From: Haemonchus contortus
Taxonomy: Eukaryota > Nematoda > Chromadorea > Rhabditida > Trichostrongylidae
NCBI GenBank assembly: GCA_000469685.2
Contig: LS997562.1
Location: 1,018,501-1,082,500, forward strand
DNA: 64,000 nucleotides
Direction of reading: 5' to 3'
Shown here: positions 54,601-64,000 of the stretch, one piece after another
Position numbering within the stretch: position 1 is the stretch's first letter
Layout: every line of letters starts with the position of its first letter
Position numbers and translations under genes: made by a program
Notes under the pieces: model-generated
What the model saw: only the letters and a program-made list of their open reading frames with translations
The model's database searches: none
What the model was told of the DNA's origin: nothing

Positions 54601-55521
54601 CAAAGCACTGCATTTTTATGAACTCTGTTTTGAATGCATAAGCTTGTGTTGGAATCCCGAGATAGCCGCTTTCGTTCATGCTGAGGGAGTGGGGAGTTTA
54701 CAGGCACAGTTCAATCATAAAATGAACTAATGGGTCAGAAAAGTTATCTTTCCCAATAATCGGTGGAGGCTGATAAATCGCGTCTTTTGTGACCTCATTC
54801 CCGATGACGTCGATCGCAAGGGTCATACCTTTTTGGGTTTTCCGCTATGGGAGCTAACAACGGTTCCAACCAACGCTCTGTTACTTCACAATGGCTATCC
54901 AAAAAGATGAGCACTTCACCTGTGGCAAAGCGAGATGCAAGAGCCTAAAGACAATAAATTGTAAATCACTACTAGACTCCCAGAAAAGCTATGGTCTCAC
55001 CTTAGCTCTAATAAGACCTTGCCGTTCTTCGCTTCTTTCTACTCTGATTTTATCTTTCCAACCACTTTGGAGGGCGAACTCTTTGAGGTGATCGGAGAGT
55101 TTGTGATCTTCTTCACTGGCATCCTCGTAAAGAATGACCTCATGTAGTAGATGAGCAGGCGTTCGTTCGAAAATCCCTTGAAATTACTTTTCTATTCGAG
55201 CAGAGAATGGTCAGCATGATTCGTGAACCGACTGAAATGATCATTTCGAAACTTCGAGAACTCTGCACCTGTGAGCATTCGCAGAAGCACCGACAAAGCT
55301 TCGTTGTGATGAATGATAACAACAGATGTAGAGAATTCTCCTTTGAACGTAGTATTATGGCATCTAATAGAGATAAATTCATGACTACTTATGTTCAAGA
55401 TTTTTCAAGGAACTTACAATTCATGACATTGATGGTCAAGTTCCCTCCTCATACCAAGTCGATCGCTTGCCATCACATCAAAAGCGAAACTTCGGAACCC
55501 GAAATGATAATAATTCTTCTC
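51627..55521 (-). CDS. Polypeptide N-acetylgalactosaminyltransferase, catalytic domain without lectin domain
   Basis: The enzyme transfers GalNAc from UDP-GalNAc to Ser/Thr of proteins in the Golgi, the first step of mucin-type O-glycosylation. Exons in transcript order, all phase-compatible: 55521-55418, 55363-55269 ([20 protein letters not shown]), 55176-55001 ([28 protein letters not shown]), 54944-54829 ([18 protein letters not shown]), 52393-52235, 52177-52060, 52007-51855 and 51797-51627 (TAG). DSH is the metal-binding DxH motif. [11 protein letters not shown] and [14 protein letters not shown] form the Gal/GalNAc-transferase motif, and [12 protein letters not shown] carries the third metal histidine. 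The protein stops after [20 protein letters not shown] with L, just where a ricin-type lectin domain normally begins. The first listed exon may start further upstream: an open frame with RIFRPLVSPPKQSF reaches about 55629. The paralog is uncertain; the short length recalls worm GLY-8. Confidence 0.92.
52394..54828. other. Large intron of the GalNAc-transferase with + strand open frames
   Basis: This intron is 2.4 kb where most others in the gene are 50-100 bases. On the + strand two protein-like stretches occur: about 53505-53730 ([47 protein letters not shown]) and about 53815-54011 ([31 protein letters not shown]). Neither has a start codon or a recognised family. The - strand is also partly open. 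They may be remains of an inserted element or exons of a nested gene. Confidence 0.3.
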
Positions 55522-55660
55522 CTGAATGTCAAAACTTTGTTTCGGTGGTGAGACTAGGGGGCGGAAGATTCGCCCAGGTGCGGCGGCTAACTGCGCAGGA
55601 TATTCGAGGCGGTTTAACCGGTTTATCATTGGTGCACAAACTTGAAGTAGTTTAGTGGGA

Positions 55661-55884
55661 TCAGCTGATCAGTAGTTTACTCTTTTTCAAACCTTTTCGA
55701 ACTTTTTTCAAACCCAATGCTGAAGCCGTCGAGAAAAGCGAGATCGCCTCTCGTAGCCGTTTCCCCTCTTTCATGATGGTTTGAGCTAGAATCTCTACCA
55801 TCGGAGCGATATCGCAAGTTTTAGACAAGAAAAGCACGAATTCAATCCGAACCTCTTTAACGAAGGTTTTCTGAAAGGATGCAG
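55661..55884 (-). CDS. Unassigned 74-codon frame upstream of the GalNAc-transferase core
   Basis: After an acceptor-like ACCCTCAG at 55885, the frame reads AASFQKTFVKEVRIEFVLF, then DIAPMVEILAQTIMKEGKRL and REAISLFSTASALGL before a stop at 55661. It looks like an amphipathic helical protein. The sequence GGCGCACCCTGTATATAC about 90 bases beyond the start resembles a mariner-type terminus, so it may come from a transposon. It does not fit the GalNAc-transferase stem in phase. Confidence 0.25.
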
Positions 55885-56099
55885 CTGAGGGTCAAAGATT
55901 TTCCATAAGTACATGCATTCATGCATCAGTAAGGACTGCGGTTTTTGTAGCTCAGTTCTTACCATATTTATGGCGCACCCTGTATATACCCGTAAGACTG
56001 CAATGGATGATTTTTCTTATGTTCGATCGTGTGCACAATCGTTGCAGACTGATTTAGTGTGGCGGTGGTTCTTGAGTGGTAGTGGCCTGGTTGGTTATT

Positions 56100-56799
56100 A
56101 GTTATAAGTAGATATGAGTGGATACTTTGAAATTCTGCTTTCCCTGAGCTTCATCTCCATTTTGTGGTCGTTCATCGTGTTTTCTGAGGCTCGAGACTTC
56201 TAATTTTTATAGGTGAACTTTGGGCATTAAATACCTTTTCAGATCTGAAGTTTATAATATTCAGTTTGACGCAGTCTCCCAGAGATCATAAAAGAAGGGA
56301 ACACTTCAAAATACACCGGATCGAACACTGGATCGAAGTAGAAATATTAGGGAAATTGAGAAGTGGACCTGTCGGCTGTGAACTCGATACGCGAATGGGC
56401 ACCGCTCTATTTCTCTAGCGGTGAATATTCTCATTCATTCAGGTTAAGAAAGTCACGCATCTCCTATTTGGTGTCGAGCGGTGAACTCGTCTGCTTATCG
56501 CAGTACCGCTAATGGGTCCCTATCACTGCACTTTCCACTCACGTTTGTCTACTCTACCATCCTGACCTATGGAACGAAACATACTGAAGAGTCAAAGCTG
56601 CATCGTAGAGGGTATTAGGATCGGTGGTCGCTCTTGCTCTCCCAGGCCCCTTATCTTCTCTTATCACTTGTCATCGTTTCCTGTCACCGATTGCCTACGA
56701 CCCCGTCATATCCTACATCACTTAGCAAAGTGCCGACTTTCCACTGTTAATACAAAAAGGTGTGAACCTACAAACTTTGAACTCTTGGCGTCCACGAGA
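56100..56799. other. Intron or intergenic DNA, no recognised feature
   Basis: No exon for the missing stem of the GalNAc-transferase was found here. A diverged family A unit begins at its right edge. Confidence 0.3.
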
Positions 56800-57335
56800 A
56801 CATGAACTATGAACTTCCGTTCAACGATTTATTTCGCGCAAACTCCACCTTTGTGGGCGGAGTCGTATCCTGTTACCTGCCATGAGTGTTCCCATCCCAC
56901 GTCCTATACTCCTACCAAATTTACACGCCCTAACTCTACGTAAGCAGGAGTTATGAATCCGCGGTCCGAAGTTTTATCGCGCACGCCCCGCCTCCTTTAG
57001 GCGACGTCCGGTCTTGCTACCAACCATATGTGTTCCCATCCTTCCTCCTGCACCGCTACTAAGTTCCAACGCTCTAGGTCTTGTCGTACAGGAGTTATAA
57101 CTTACGGTCAAAAGTTTCTACCGCGCACGCTTTGCCTGCTGTAGGCGGAGTCTGGTCCTGCCACCTGCCATGAGTGCTCCCATCCTGTGCCTGTATTCCT
57201 ACCAAAATTGAACGTTCTAGGTCTAGGGGAGCAGGAGTTATGAATTTCCAGTCAAATACATACACCGACACACACACACAAACTAACAAGCACACCGACA
57301 AACCAACAGACATACTCAAAGTATTATATATGGTA
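56800..57335 (-). repeat. Family A tandem array, reverse orientation, with GT leader
   Basis: Read on the - strand, a leader of GT-rich DNA (57250-57330) is followed by TTCATAACTCCTGCTCCCCT, CTAGAACGTTCAATTTTGG, GGCACAGGATGGGAGCACTC and GACTCCGCCTACAGCAGGCA. Three units in all extend down to about 56800. Confidence 0.65.
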
Positions 57336-57429
57336 GGATAAGATAGCATATCAGCGCTCACATGTACAGCGTGTTGAGCCGGTCGGCCAATATTAGCGCT
57401 GAACCTTTAAGTTGTGTGCTTCAAATGAT

Positions 57430-57620
57430 TCAACTTGTCTTGGCTTGATGTTTTGTTAACTGCTGTTTTCCGCCACAGTAAGCGATGCGAAAGTCTCACA
57501 AGGTTGGCGATTCATGAACAGAACTGCAGTCTCGGACGGGACTCGAACCCATACTTGCGCATTCCGGGCACAGTGCTCTATCCCTTACGGTTCCGAGACC
57601 CCGCTTCCTCGCCTCCCTAA
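57430..57620 (-). mobile_element. tRNA-derived SINE
   Basis: In reverse complement it reads GGTTCCGTAAGGGATAGAGC-like A box DNA (AACCGTAAGGGATAGAGCAC) and TATGGGTTCGAGTCCCGTCC with the B box. The body CCTTGTGAGACTTTCGCATC and a 3' end AACAGCAGTTAACAAAACAT follow. It is the most complete SINE copy in the window and the reference for the fragments at 1770, 36561 and 63460. Confidence 0.65.
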
Positions 57621-58380
57621 TGGCTTATCACTGGGCTGTGATATGACTTCCGCAGTGTAAGCACTGTACATAAACCCTATACTTTGTCAGTCTTCTGTCA
57701 CCAACTCGTCTTGAACAATGATGAAGCAACTCTACTGATCGTGCAAGGTTATGTTGGATAGGTTACATAGGCAGCCCCCGGTTGTCATAATGAGAGAAAC
57801 TATCTCATGCGCTAGAAACTCAATCACATCTATTGAAAACGTCCCGTTCATATAGGAAATGGATTTATGGAAACTGTTGACTTACTTCTTCACTAAGTTC
57901 GTCTTGAGATGTTGTGTGGTTGCAGTCTTTCTTAATGTATTTCATCCACGAAGTCAAACTGAAATTTATTGAATGCAGTTGCAAAGGGAATTACAAATTC
58001 AATCTAATTTCCAAAATGAGATCTACTGGTGTATACAACCTCTCAGTTGGTTATGCAAATGGTCAGTTGGCTTTTGGTTATCGTTTCTGTGATCCTGTCT
58101 GTTTCTTATTCTAGACTGATGGGTGGTTGGACGTTATAAGCCTGACATGGTAGTCTCTAACTTCTCCCCTAATTGTAAACACTATTTTAAAGGCTAACCA
58201 GATTCCAAAGCTGCGGACTTTTGAGAAAGTAAATAGGAGCTCTGGAACAATCACGCTCCACCCATCGATGCTTTGTACGCTCAGTGGGAAAGATATTCCA
58301 CAAGAAGTGGATAAAGGTCTTGAGGACCCCAAGTAAACGCTTGGCGCGTTCATTGTCTTGAGGCGCTGGTTACTATTATA
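57621..58380. other. Intron or intergenic DNA, no recognised feature
   Basis: Open frames of 60-80 codons on each strand (57914-58114 on the +, 58111-58353 on the -) have no recognised motif. Confidence 0.35.
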
Positions 58381-59430
58381 TTAGGGTGTCCGGAGAGTTT
58401 TGAGAAAGCAGAAGAGGGCAGCAAACATTGAAAGCATGTTGCTCGCAAACGCTCTGAAGAAGAACTATAGATTCGATAGCAGGAAAGTGGGCACTGTTTT
58501 TAGATCAATACTACAGTCGAGCGGTAATTGGCATGGTCGTTCGAAGTAAGTAATCGCACACCGAAAGATGTATCATCGATAGGACTACCGGGCCTTTTGC
58601 TCTACCGCTGCGAAACTGATCGCCTCAGCGGTCAGGCTTGGAATAAGATATGGTGGCTGATGGGCACCAGTGCACCCTCTCTTGTAACCTACTATAACTG
58701 GTACAATCGCATTCTCTGAGGAAAGATTTGGTTCGACGAAGTTCGTCAAAGCGAACGGTGACTGAACTCAAATACCGACATTGCTCTGGCCTCCCGTCAA
58801 GACAATCCTCCTCAAAGTCTCAGGAAATGGGAAGGACGATCCCTAGTACCTATCCATCATTCACGACGTCCTGCGCAAATGTCACTTCCAATGCATTGCA
58901 AATATCGCACATCCTTGACTGAGCAGGAGCGTCGAGTACGAGTCAGTTTTTGCCAGAAGCTTCTCGACTGTAAGCGAACGACGACATCAACCGAGGATAA
59001 AAAGTAGATGTTACATGAAAATCCACACAGGAAATCACAATGTCTACCAGCGTAAGGCCACAGCTCGCTATGAAGCGTGGCGCTCGCGCCAAAATGGACA
59101 TGAGCTTATTATCCCCCTGCTTCACCGGATGTTTTACTATGAGTTCCTACCAAAGCGATCTGCGGTGAACGAAGCAGTATTCGCTCAACAACTGAGAATG
59201 ATAATGTTCCGAGCTTTCATTTCACACCGATTACAAGGAAATTTTTTATTGTGTTGGATATCGCTCGACCACCCCACACGAGGACGTCGATGGATGAGCT
59301 GGAAAGACTTGGTACCAGCTGACTTCCCCGCTCCCCACATATTCACCTTACCTCAGCCCATATGTCTGTTATACTTTCAGAAGCCCATAGGCCTGCTCTA
59401 CAAGAGAATTTTCAGAACTCTCCGAACACT
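58381..59430 (+). mobile_element. Mariner-like element, decayed
   Basis: The left terminus GGGTGTCCGGAGAGTTTTGA matches 28011. From about 58915 the + strand shares AGCAGGAGCGTCGAGTACGA, CACACAGGAAATCACAATG and GGCCACAGCTCGCTATGAAG with the transposase region of 28720-28930. It also shares the later CACCCCACACGAGGACGTCG and CAGAAGCCCATAGGCCTGC. The frame is broken many times. The right terminus was not found. Confidence 0.6.
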
Positions 59431-60354
59431 CTAATGCTAGCGGTTACTCGATTTCTCTCTAAGATTGACTTGTGACTCCCAAGTATAGCACAAAGGATGT
59501 TCTCGGATAAGACGGTCTGGTGAGATAATAAGGGCTCCCAAAGCCGGCTCGATCGACGGTGTGTGGTATCTTCTCCCCAAAAATCTTGCACGCTCCCCGC
59601 AGCCGCCGCGGATGACGCAGAAATGCGATGGATGACTGGAGCGCACAATCTGTGAGTTAGAGCCCTTCGATCATTTTCCTTTCCTGGCCACTTTATTCAT
59701 AGTGCCTTATCAATTGACGGAGAGGCGCGTTTGATATGGTAATTGCGGTTCAGAGCAGTGAGAAAACCAAAAAAAAACTCCCGTATTGGCAAAGAAAACG
59801 TGGAAAATTCAGGCTGCCCCACCCTAACCGACGTACATACCCAAAGCGGACGATTTCTCACGACGTAGTAAAAGCTGTAGTGTTTGCACCATTCGCACCG
59901 GGAACACACATTTTGAGCAGACAAATCCCTGTATTCAGATGTTTTTAATGGCACACACATTTAGACAGTTGGTCAATGTACCCCTAAGTTCAGTACTTCT
60001 TTGAAAGCCTTATATTTCTCCGAATTATTGTGTCTTCTTCGCGCTGTTTGCACTACTCTAAACTGTCACTTCTACTATTCGTTTAAAACTAGATACCCCG
60101 AGGCTATCGGATCTGTACCTCCAGAAGTTACCGCTATTTCAGTTGAGATTCGAAAGACTGAAGGTCTTGAGAAAGTCTTAGTCAAGTGGCCCACTGTTTG
60201 TAGTGGCTTGATGCCGATGCCAATTCACTGCCTCCCCCTATAACTGGATCAAATGGATCGCCTGGTTCGATGGGGTGGTATGGAGCCATGTACAACTACC
60301 AGGCTATCGATCTCTGATCATTGTATTGGAATTATCAACACACTGGAAACTCAC
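59431..60354. other. Intron DNA, no recognised gene
   Basis: Overlapping open frames occur on both strands at 59412-59960, but none has a recognised motif. GTGCCTTATCAATTGACGGA at 59702 may be an element terminus. Confidence 0.3.
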
Positions 60355-60545
60355 TTTTTATACGGATTGATGTGCTCGCATCGTGGTAGCACCGTTGTCG
60401 AATTTTCATTCATTAAAATATCCTTTGCTTTGTTTCTTGATATAGTTTCTTCGCTTTCCTCATCGCCCAGCACAATAATAGCAGAAGTCAGCAAAATGTA
60501 CAAAAGCCGTATCAAGACTCGCATCCACCTATGTGGCTTCATCAT
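60355..60545 (-). CDS. Probable first exon of the GalNAc-transferase (signal anchor)
   Basis: The frame from the ATG at 60545 reads MMKPHRWMRVLIRLLYILLT followed by SAIIVLGDEESEETISRN. That is a basic cytosolic start, one hydrophobic span and a hydrophilic stem with an NST sequon, the layout of type II Golgi glycosyltransferases. It ends at a strong donor, AAAAA|GTGAGT, in phase 2. It lies 4.8 kb upstream of the catalytic exons on the same strand. The phase does not join directly to the exon starting at 55521, so a connecting exon or another acceptor is needed. In-frame ATGs continue up to 60623. It could instead start a different gene. Confidence 0.5.
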
Positions 60546-61029
60546 TTGATAGATTTTTAGAGAAGTCCTCAAATGCTTAAGAAAAGCTCGCAAAGTCAAA
60601 CTAAAGGCAGTTGATAACAGCACCTTGAGAACCTTTCTCTCGTTTTTCTGCCAGTCTAACCTGAACTTTATTCAGCATCGTCGTCTTACCAGTTAGAGCT
60701 CAATAAACGCTTAGTTATATTAGCGTAAGGAGACAGAATCCTCACATTAGGCAAAGGATTCCTGCAGTCTATTCTACAATTATTGATTGATTTCTGCATA
60801 AACTCAGCAATTATTTTTTCCATTTAATGTTTCTGCTTGACTCAACGAGAGCAAGAAGACGAGAACGAATTGAATGAATGACTAAAGCTCAAAATGGTTG
60901 GATGCGCTAGGCATACGGATTTTGATGAAGCTTTTCTTATGGGCAGGGCAGCACACAAATGAAGAAGTGCCTGGAGACTATGGAAGGGAGAGTAGTCAAG
61001 CTTGCAGGTTGAGAAGGGCACGCGGGTAG
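60546..61029. other. 5' flank of the probable GalNAc-transferase exon 1
   Basis: No repeat or gene is recognised. The promoter of the - strand gene should lie here if the exon call is right. Confidence 0.3.
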
Positions 61030-61330
61030 GTGAACGGAGCTCACAAAAACTTTATCTCTCTACTAAAAAAGTGTAGAATCGGAAAATTAGAGGCTACGGA
61101 AAGAATGATGTCAAATTCTCAAAGCAAGCGGGCTGTGCTCCGAAATTGGCAGGTAGCTGAAACATCCAACAAAACTCGGTTCAAAAAATTCAGAAATCGT
61201 GAAAACTGCTTAAAGTCAGCGAAGAAAAAGCAGTTAAGCTCCCTTAGTGAGCGGAATGTAAACCGCGGTGGGTGGAGATAAGATCGGAAAATTCATAACT
61301 CGGCTAAAAAATGTTTTGGAATCGGGAAAA
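61030..61330 (+). repeat. Diverged family B repeat
   Basis: ATTCATAACTCGGCTAAAAA, TTTTGGAATCGGGAAAAGGG and CGGAGCGGGGCACAC at 61290-61385 resemble the family B unit. The preceding open frame (61030-61281, basic, MNGAHKNFISLLKKC) overlaps a similar unit and is not called as a gene. Confidence 0.35.
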
Positions 61331-61589
61331 GGGCGAAATCTAACAGCGGAAGCGTGATCGTATCTTCGGAGCGGGGCACACACGTTGGGAGCAGGGCCAA
61401 CCAGGCAAAGATCTCAAATCAAAGTGGTCGTTTGAAATGAGACCTATACTGCTAGACGTATTTTCGGATGGTGATCTCAAATCTGCTTTCCAAATGGTTC
61501 TTCAAATGGAGTTATGGAGTAATGGGCTGATTTTAGGGAGATCTGACATAAGCGGACATAAATTACAGGATGTTATAGACTTACCAGCA

Positions 61590-62835
61590 ATGGATTGTAG
61601 CAGTGGTAAGGTTGGCGCTTCATAATCAAAAGACTAGGGTTCGGGTTTTGTGGAGGGCGAGACTTTTGCATTGGTTTGAATTTTTTCGCTGTAGCCTAGA
61701 AATTTCTTCGATGATGAGTTTATCGTGTTCCACGACCTTTTGATAGTTGTGGTGACAACGGTCTTACCCAAACCATGCAATATCGCTTCGATTTTTTTCA
61801 TGTCTGTTCACGCTATATTCACAGTGGGGCGAACGCGTTATAATAGCAGGGGCGAAACATCACACGGATAGTCCGGAGATGGAACCCCGTTCGGATCATT
61901 CAAGCCTTCCATCCCTCCGTGGTCCGTTGATTGGTACCAGACTCGTTTGGGTGGATGAAAGCACTGACCTGTACATGGAGTGGTCACCGCGAGTCACTGC
62001 GCAGGCCGTATACGCGTTCTACACGCCACTGTGTATGTAACCTAGTACGGGACGCATTTCAGAGGCAGAATCGATGAACTCCAAAGACTTGATTCTGTCA
62101 GTCCTATGTATGTACGATGAAATTTAGAACGATATGCACACTACGCAATTTCTAGCCCCAAGAGACCACAGAAAAGTAGACGAAGTATTGCGGCTGGTCT
62201 CTGCAACCAACCACTCTTTCGCCATTGTGCCTTGCCTTTTCATTGATGGCCTATAGGTCTGAAGTTTTTCGTGAATTCAAAGTGTGTGCGATCTTGCGTG
62301 GCGGATCCGAATATCTACCTCCACTAAAGGGGGTGAGGGTAATGAACAGCTTGTACCATAGGGTCAATACAGCCAATCACAGCTCATTTCGAGGCCGTTC
62401 GAAAATGTGACCATAGCCTCACACATAATAGCTCCCAGTGTAAACATTTGCTTATTCAAGCGGGACTTGGCTTACTATCACCTCCCTTCTATCAATTCTG
62501 TGCGTTAGATTTGGAAACTTTAAATCTCATCCATGACACGTCGCCTGCCACTCAAGCACTCACCACGACCATTTTGACAAGCCCACACAATTCTGTTTTC
62601 GCCTACATGCTAAAAAAAAATTGAAACGATATCGGTGGGGGTAGGAACGTTGTTACCACAACCATCAAAAGGTCGTAGAACGCGAAAAAAATCAACATCA
62701 AAGAAATCTCTAAGCTACAAAGGAAAAAATTCAATTTAATGCCAGCCCACACCCACAGCCCCACAAAACCCGAACCTTAGCCTTTCGCACACGGAGCGTC
62801 ACTCTTACCACTGCTCCAAGCCACCTCTGGTAGAC
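61590..62835. mobile_element. Element bounded by inverted tRNA-like heads
   Basis: The left end reads AGCAGTGGTAAGGTTGGCGC, then CTAGGGTTCGGGTTTTGTGG. The right end in reverse complement reads GGAGCAGTGGTAAGAGTGAC, then AAGGTTCGGGTTTTGTGG. Both have A-box and B-box-like blocks. The match continues inward for about 170 bases (CACGACCTTTTGATAGTTGT against its partner at 62665). Two tRNA-derived SINEs inserted in opposite directions, or one fold-back element, would both explain it. Confidence 0.6.
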
Positions 62836-63459
62836 CGTCACATCCATAAAGTTCAATTTATGTTTATGTTAAGCTCAACTAGAATCACCTCATAACTCCG
62901 TTCAGAGAATCGCTCGGCAAATTTGGAAATCAGATTTGAGATCAGCATCTGAGAAGACGTCTACCATCATAGGTCTCATTCCAAACGGCCACTACGACAT
63001 GGGATCCTTCCCTGATCAGCACTATCCGGAAGGTGTTTGACGAGTCGGGTCCAGTTTTCCCAACTGAAGGAGGTCCGTAGCCATTTCAAGTCAATTGTCA
63101 TTAACAACAGAATTCCTGGCTCATGAAAGGTATTTATTCCGTATTCTGAACTCCAGTATGGTTGAGGGTGATTCAATACGGCTGCTGGTCAGTACTGCAG
63201 ATGTTACAATGTTTGGTCGCAAACCGTCGGTTGACGACGAATCTGTAGCAGGATTACATGTTAGATATTATTCACACCCTGATCAACGGAGTTTATAATA
63301 ATTCGTTCGGCAAATTGGAATCAGATCCATCTACATTCTCGCCAGAGAAAAGAGTGGCCCAACCATCGGCTTATCCCTGAATCGTAGATGTCATCAATGA
63401 TTAAATACTCCACGGTATAACTTGATTTGAAGTGATGTTGTTAACTGCTTTTAATGAAA
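62836..63459. other. No recognised gene
   Basis: The stretch near 62900-63010 resembles 7255-7355 by eye, a dispersed repeat of unknown class. Nothing else is seen. Confidence 0.3.
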
Positions 63460-63610
63460 CACAGCTGCTATTATTTTGCCGCAGTACGCTTCCGAAAGTC
63501 TCATAAGGTTGACGATTCATGGACAAAAATTCGGGAAAATTCAATTCGGACATGTTCGAGTCCCATCCGAGACTGAAGTTTCGCCCAGAAATCGCCAACC
63601 TTGCGATACT
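63460..63610. mobile_element. SINE fragments, head to head
   Basis: TTTGCCGCAGTACGCTTCCG and GGTTGACGATTCATGGACAA match the SINE body in the - orientation. They are followed by TGTTCGAGTCCCATCCGAGA, a B box, and GAAATCGCCAACCTTGCG in the + orientation. Two SINE copies therefore meet near 63540. Confidence 0.5.
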
Positions 63611-64000
63611 CCACGGTGATTCAACCGGCAAATTCTGGAGAGACGTAAAGTAATGTTTGACTTTTAGCCATTTCCTCTCCCACACAATTATTATCAAAGC
63701 TCTTCATTTACGAAACCACATCAACACTTGTTCTTGATTAGAGCGAGGTTTGGTTAGGTAGGTTGGGAGAGAAGCATTGGGTGTTGATATGTAAAATTTT
63801 CGCGAAACTGGAAAGTCAGTCGCTCTGGATTTATTTTGATCGGATAAACGAGCTCAAAGGAAATCTGGATTGACAATATTATCTAGACAAAATTGTAATT
63901 GTTGATTGACTGTGAGAAAGATAGCGAAGTGTAATGTGCAATCTGGCTATAACGTGCATCAAAAGACCTGCGTAGATATGACGTGGAAGATCGGCTACAA
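63611..64000. other. Window end, no recognised feature
   Basis: No gene or known repeat is seen in the final 390 bases. Confidence 0.35.

Noticed and set aside
1..64000. CRISPR arrays, bacterial operons, rRNA genes
   Set aside because: The repeats are degenerate tandem or dispersed eukaryotic repeats without regular spacers, and genes are intron-containing.

Overview
The window is eukaryotic nuclear DNA, most likely from a strongylid (hookworm-like) nematode. The genes are split into exons of about 80-190 bases joined by GT-AG introns, and the recognisable proteins read like nematode orthologs. Most of the sequence is introns and intergenic DNA filled with decayed transposons and GC-rich tandem repeats. 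There is no bacterial operon structure, CRISPR array or rRNA. The species assignment is inference; no organism marker was searched.

Three recognisable genes lie head to tail on the + strand. The first is eIF4A3, the DEAD-box helicase of the exon junction complex (eight exons, 3723-9667; the N-terminal exons are not in the window). The second is a complete DHHC palmitoyltransferase of the ZDHHC3/7 type (seven exons, 14340-27058). The third is GPAA1, a subunit of the GPI transamidase (ten secure exons, 31609-47164; the 5' exon is unresolved). From memory, C. elegans carries homologs of these three genes close together on cosmid F33D11, which would make this conserved local gene order; I could not check it. 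A further spliced gene that I cannot identify (four phase-compatible exons, 11593-12140) sits between eIF4A3 and the DHHC gene.

On the - strand, converging on GPAA1, is a polypeptide GalNAc-transferase (51627 to at least 55521, probable first exon 60355-60545). It has the whole catalytic domain but stops where the C-terminal ricin-type lectin domain would start. The DHHC enzyme, GPAA1 and the GalNAc-transferase all act on proteins in the ER/Golgi system; eIF4A3 is nuclear. Nothing seen suggests that they form one pathway.

The rest is a dense record of mobile DNA: Tc1-like elements (5.4-6.3, 14.9-16.4 and 16.4-17.9 kb), mariner relatives (1.9, 28.0-29.4 and 58.4-59.4 kb), a CR1/Jockey-like LINE (22.1-23.3 kb), an RTE-like fragment (49.3-49.8 kb), a piggyBac-like TTAA MITE nested in a large inverted repeat (24.8-26.5 kb), tRNA-derived SINE pieces, MITEs and several long hairpins. 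Two GC-rich tandem repeat families recur throughout. One of them is part of a composite element that starts at GT/GTCT microsatellites and ends in a conserved module around CTACCCAGCAAGGTTTG. No clearly new functional system was found. The best leads are the unidentified gene, the composite repeat, the hairpins and the lectin-less GalNAc-transferase.
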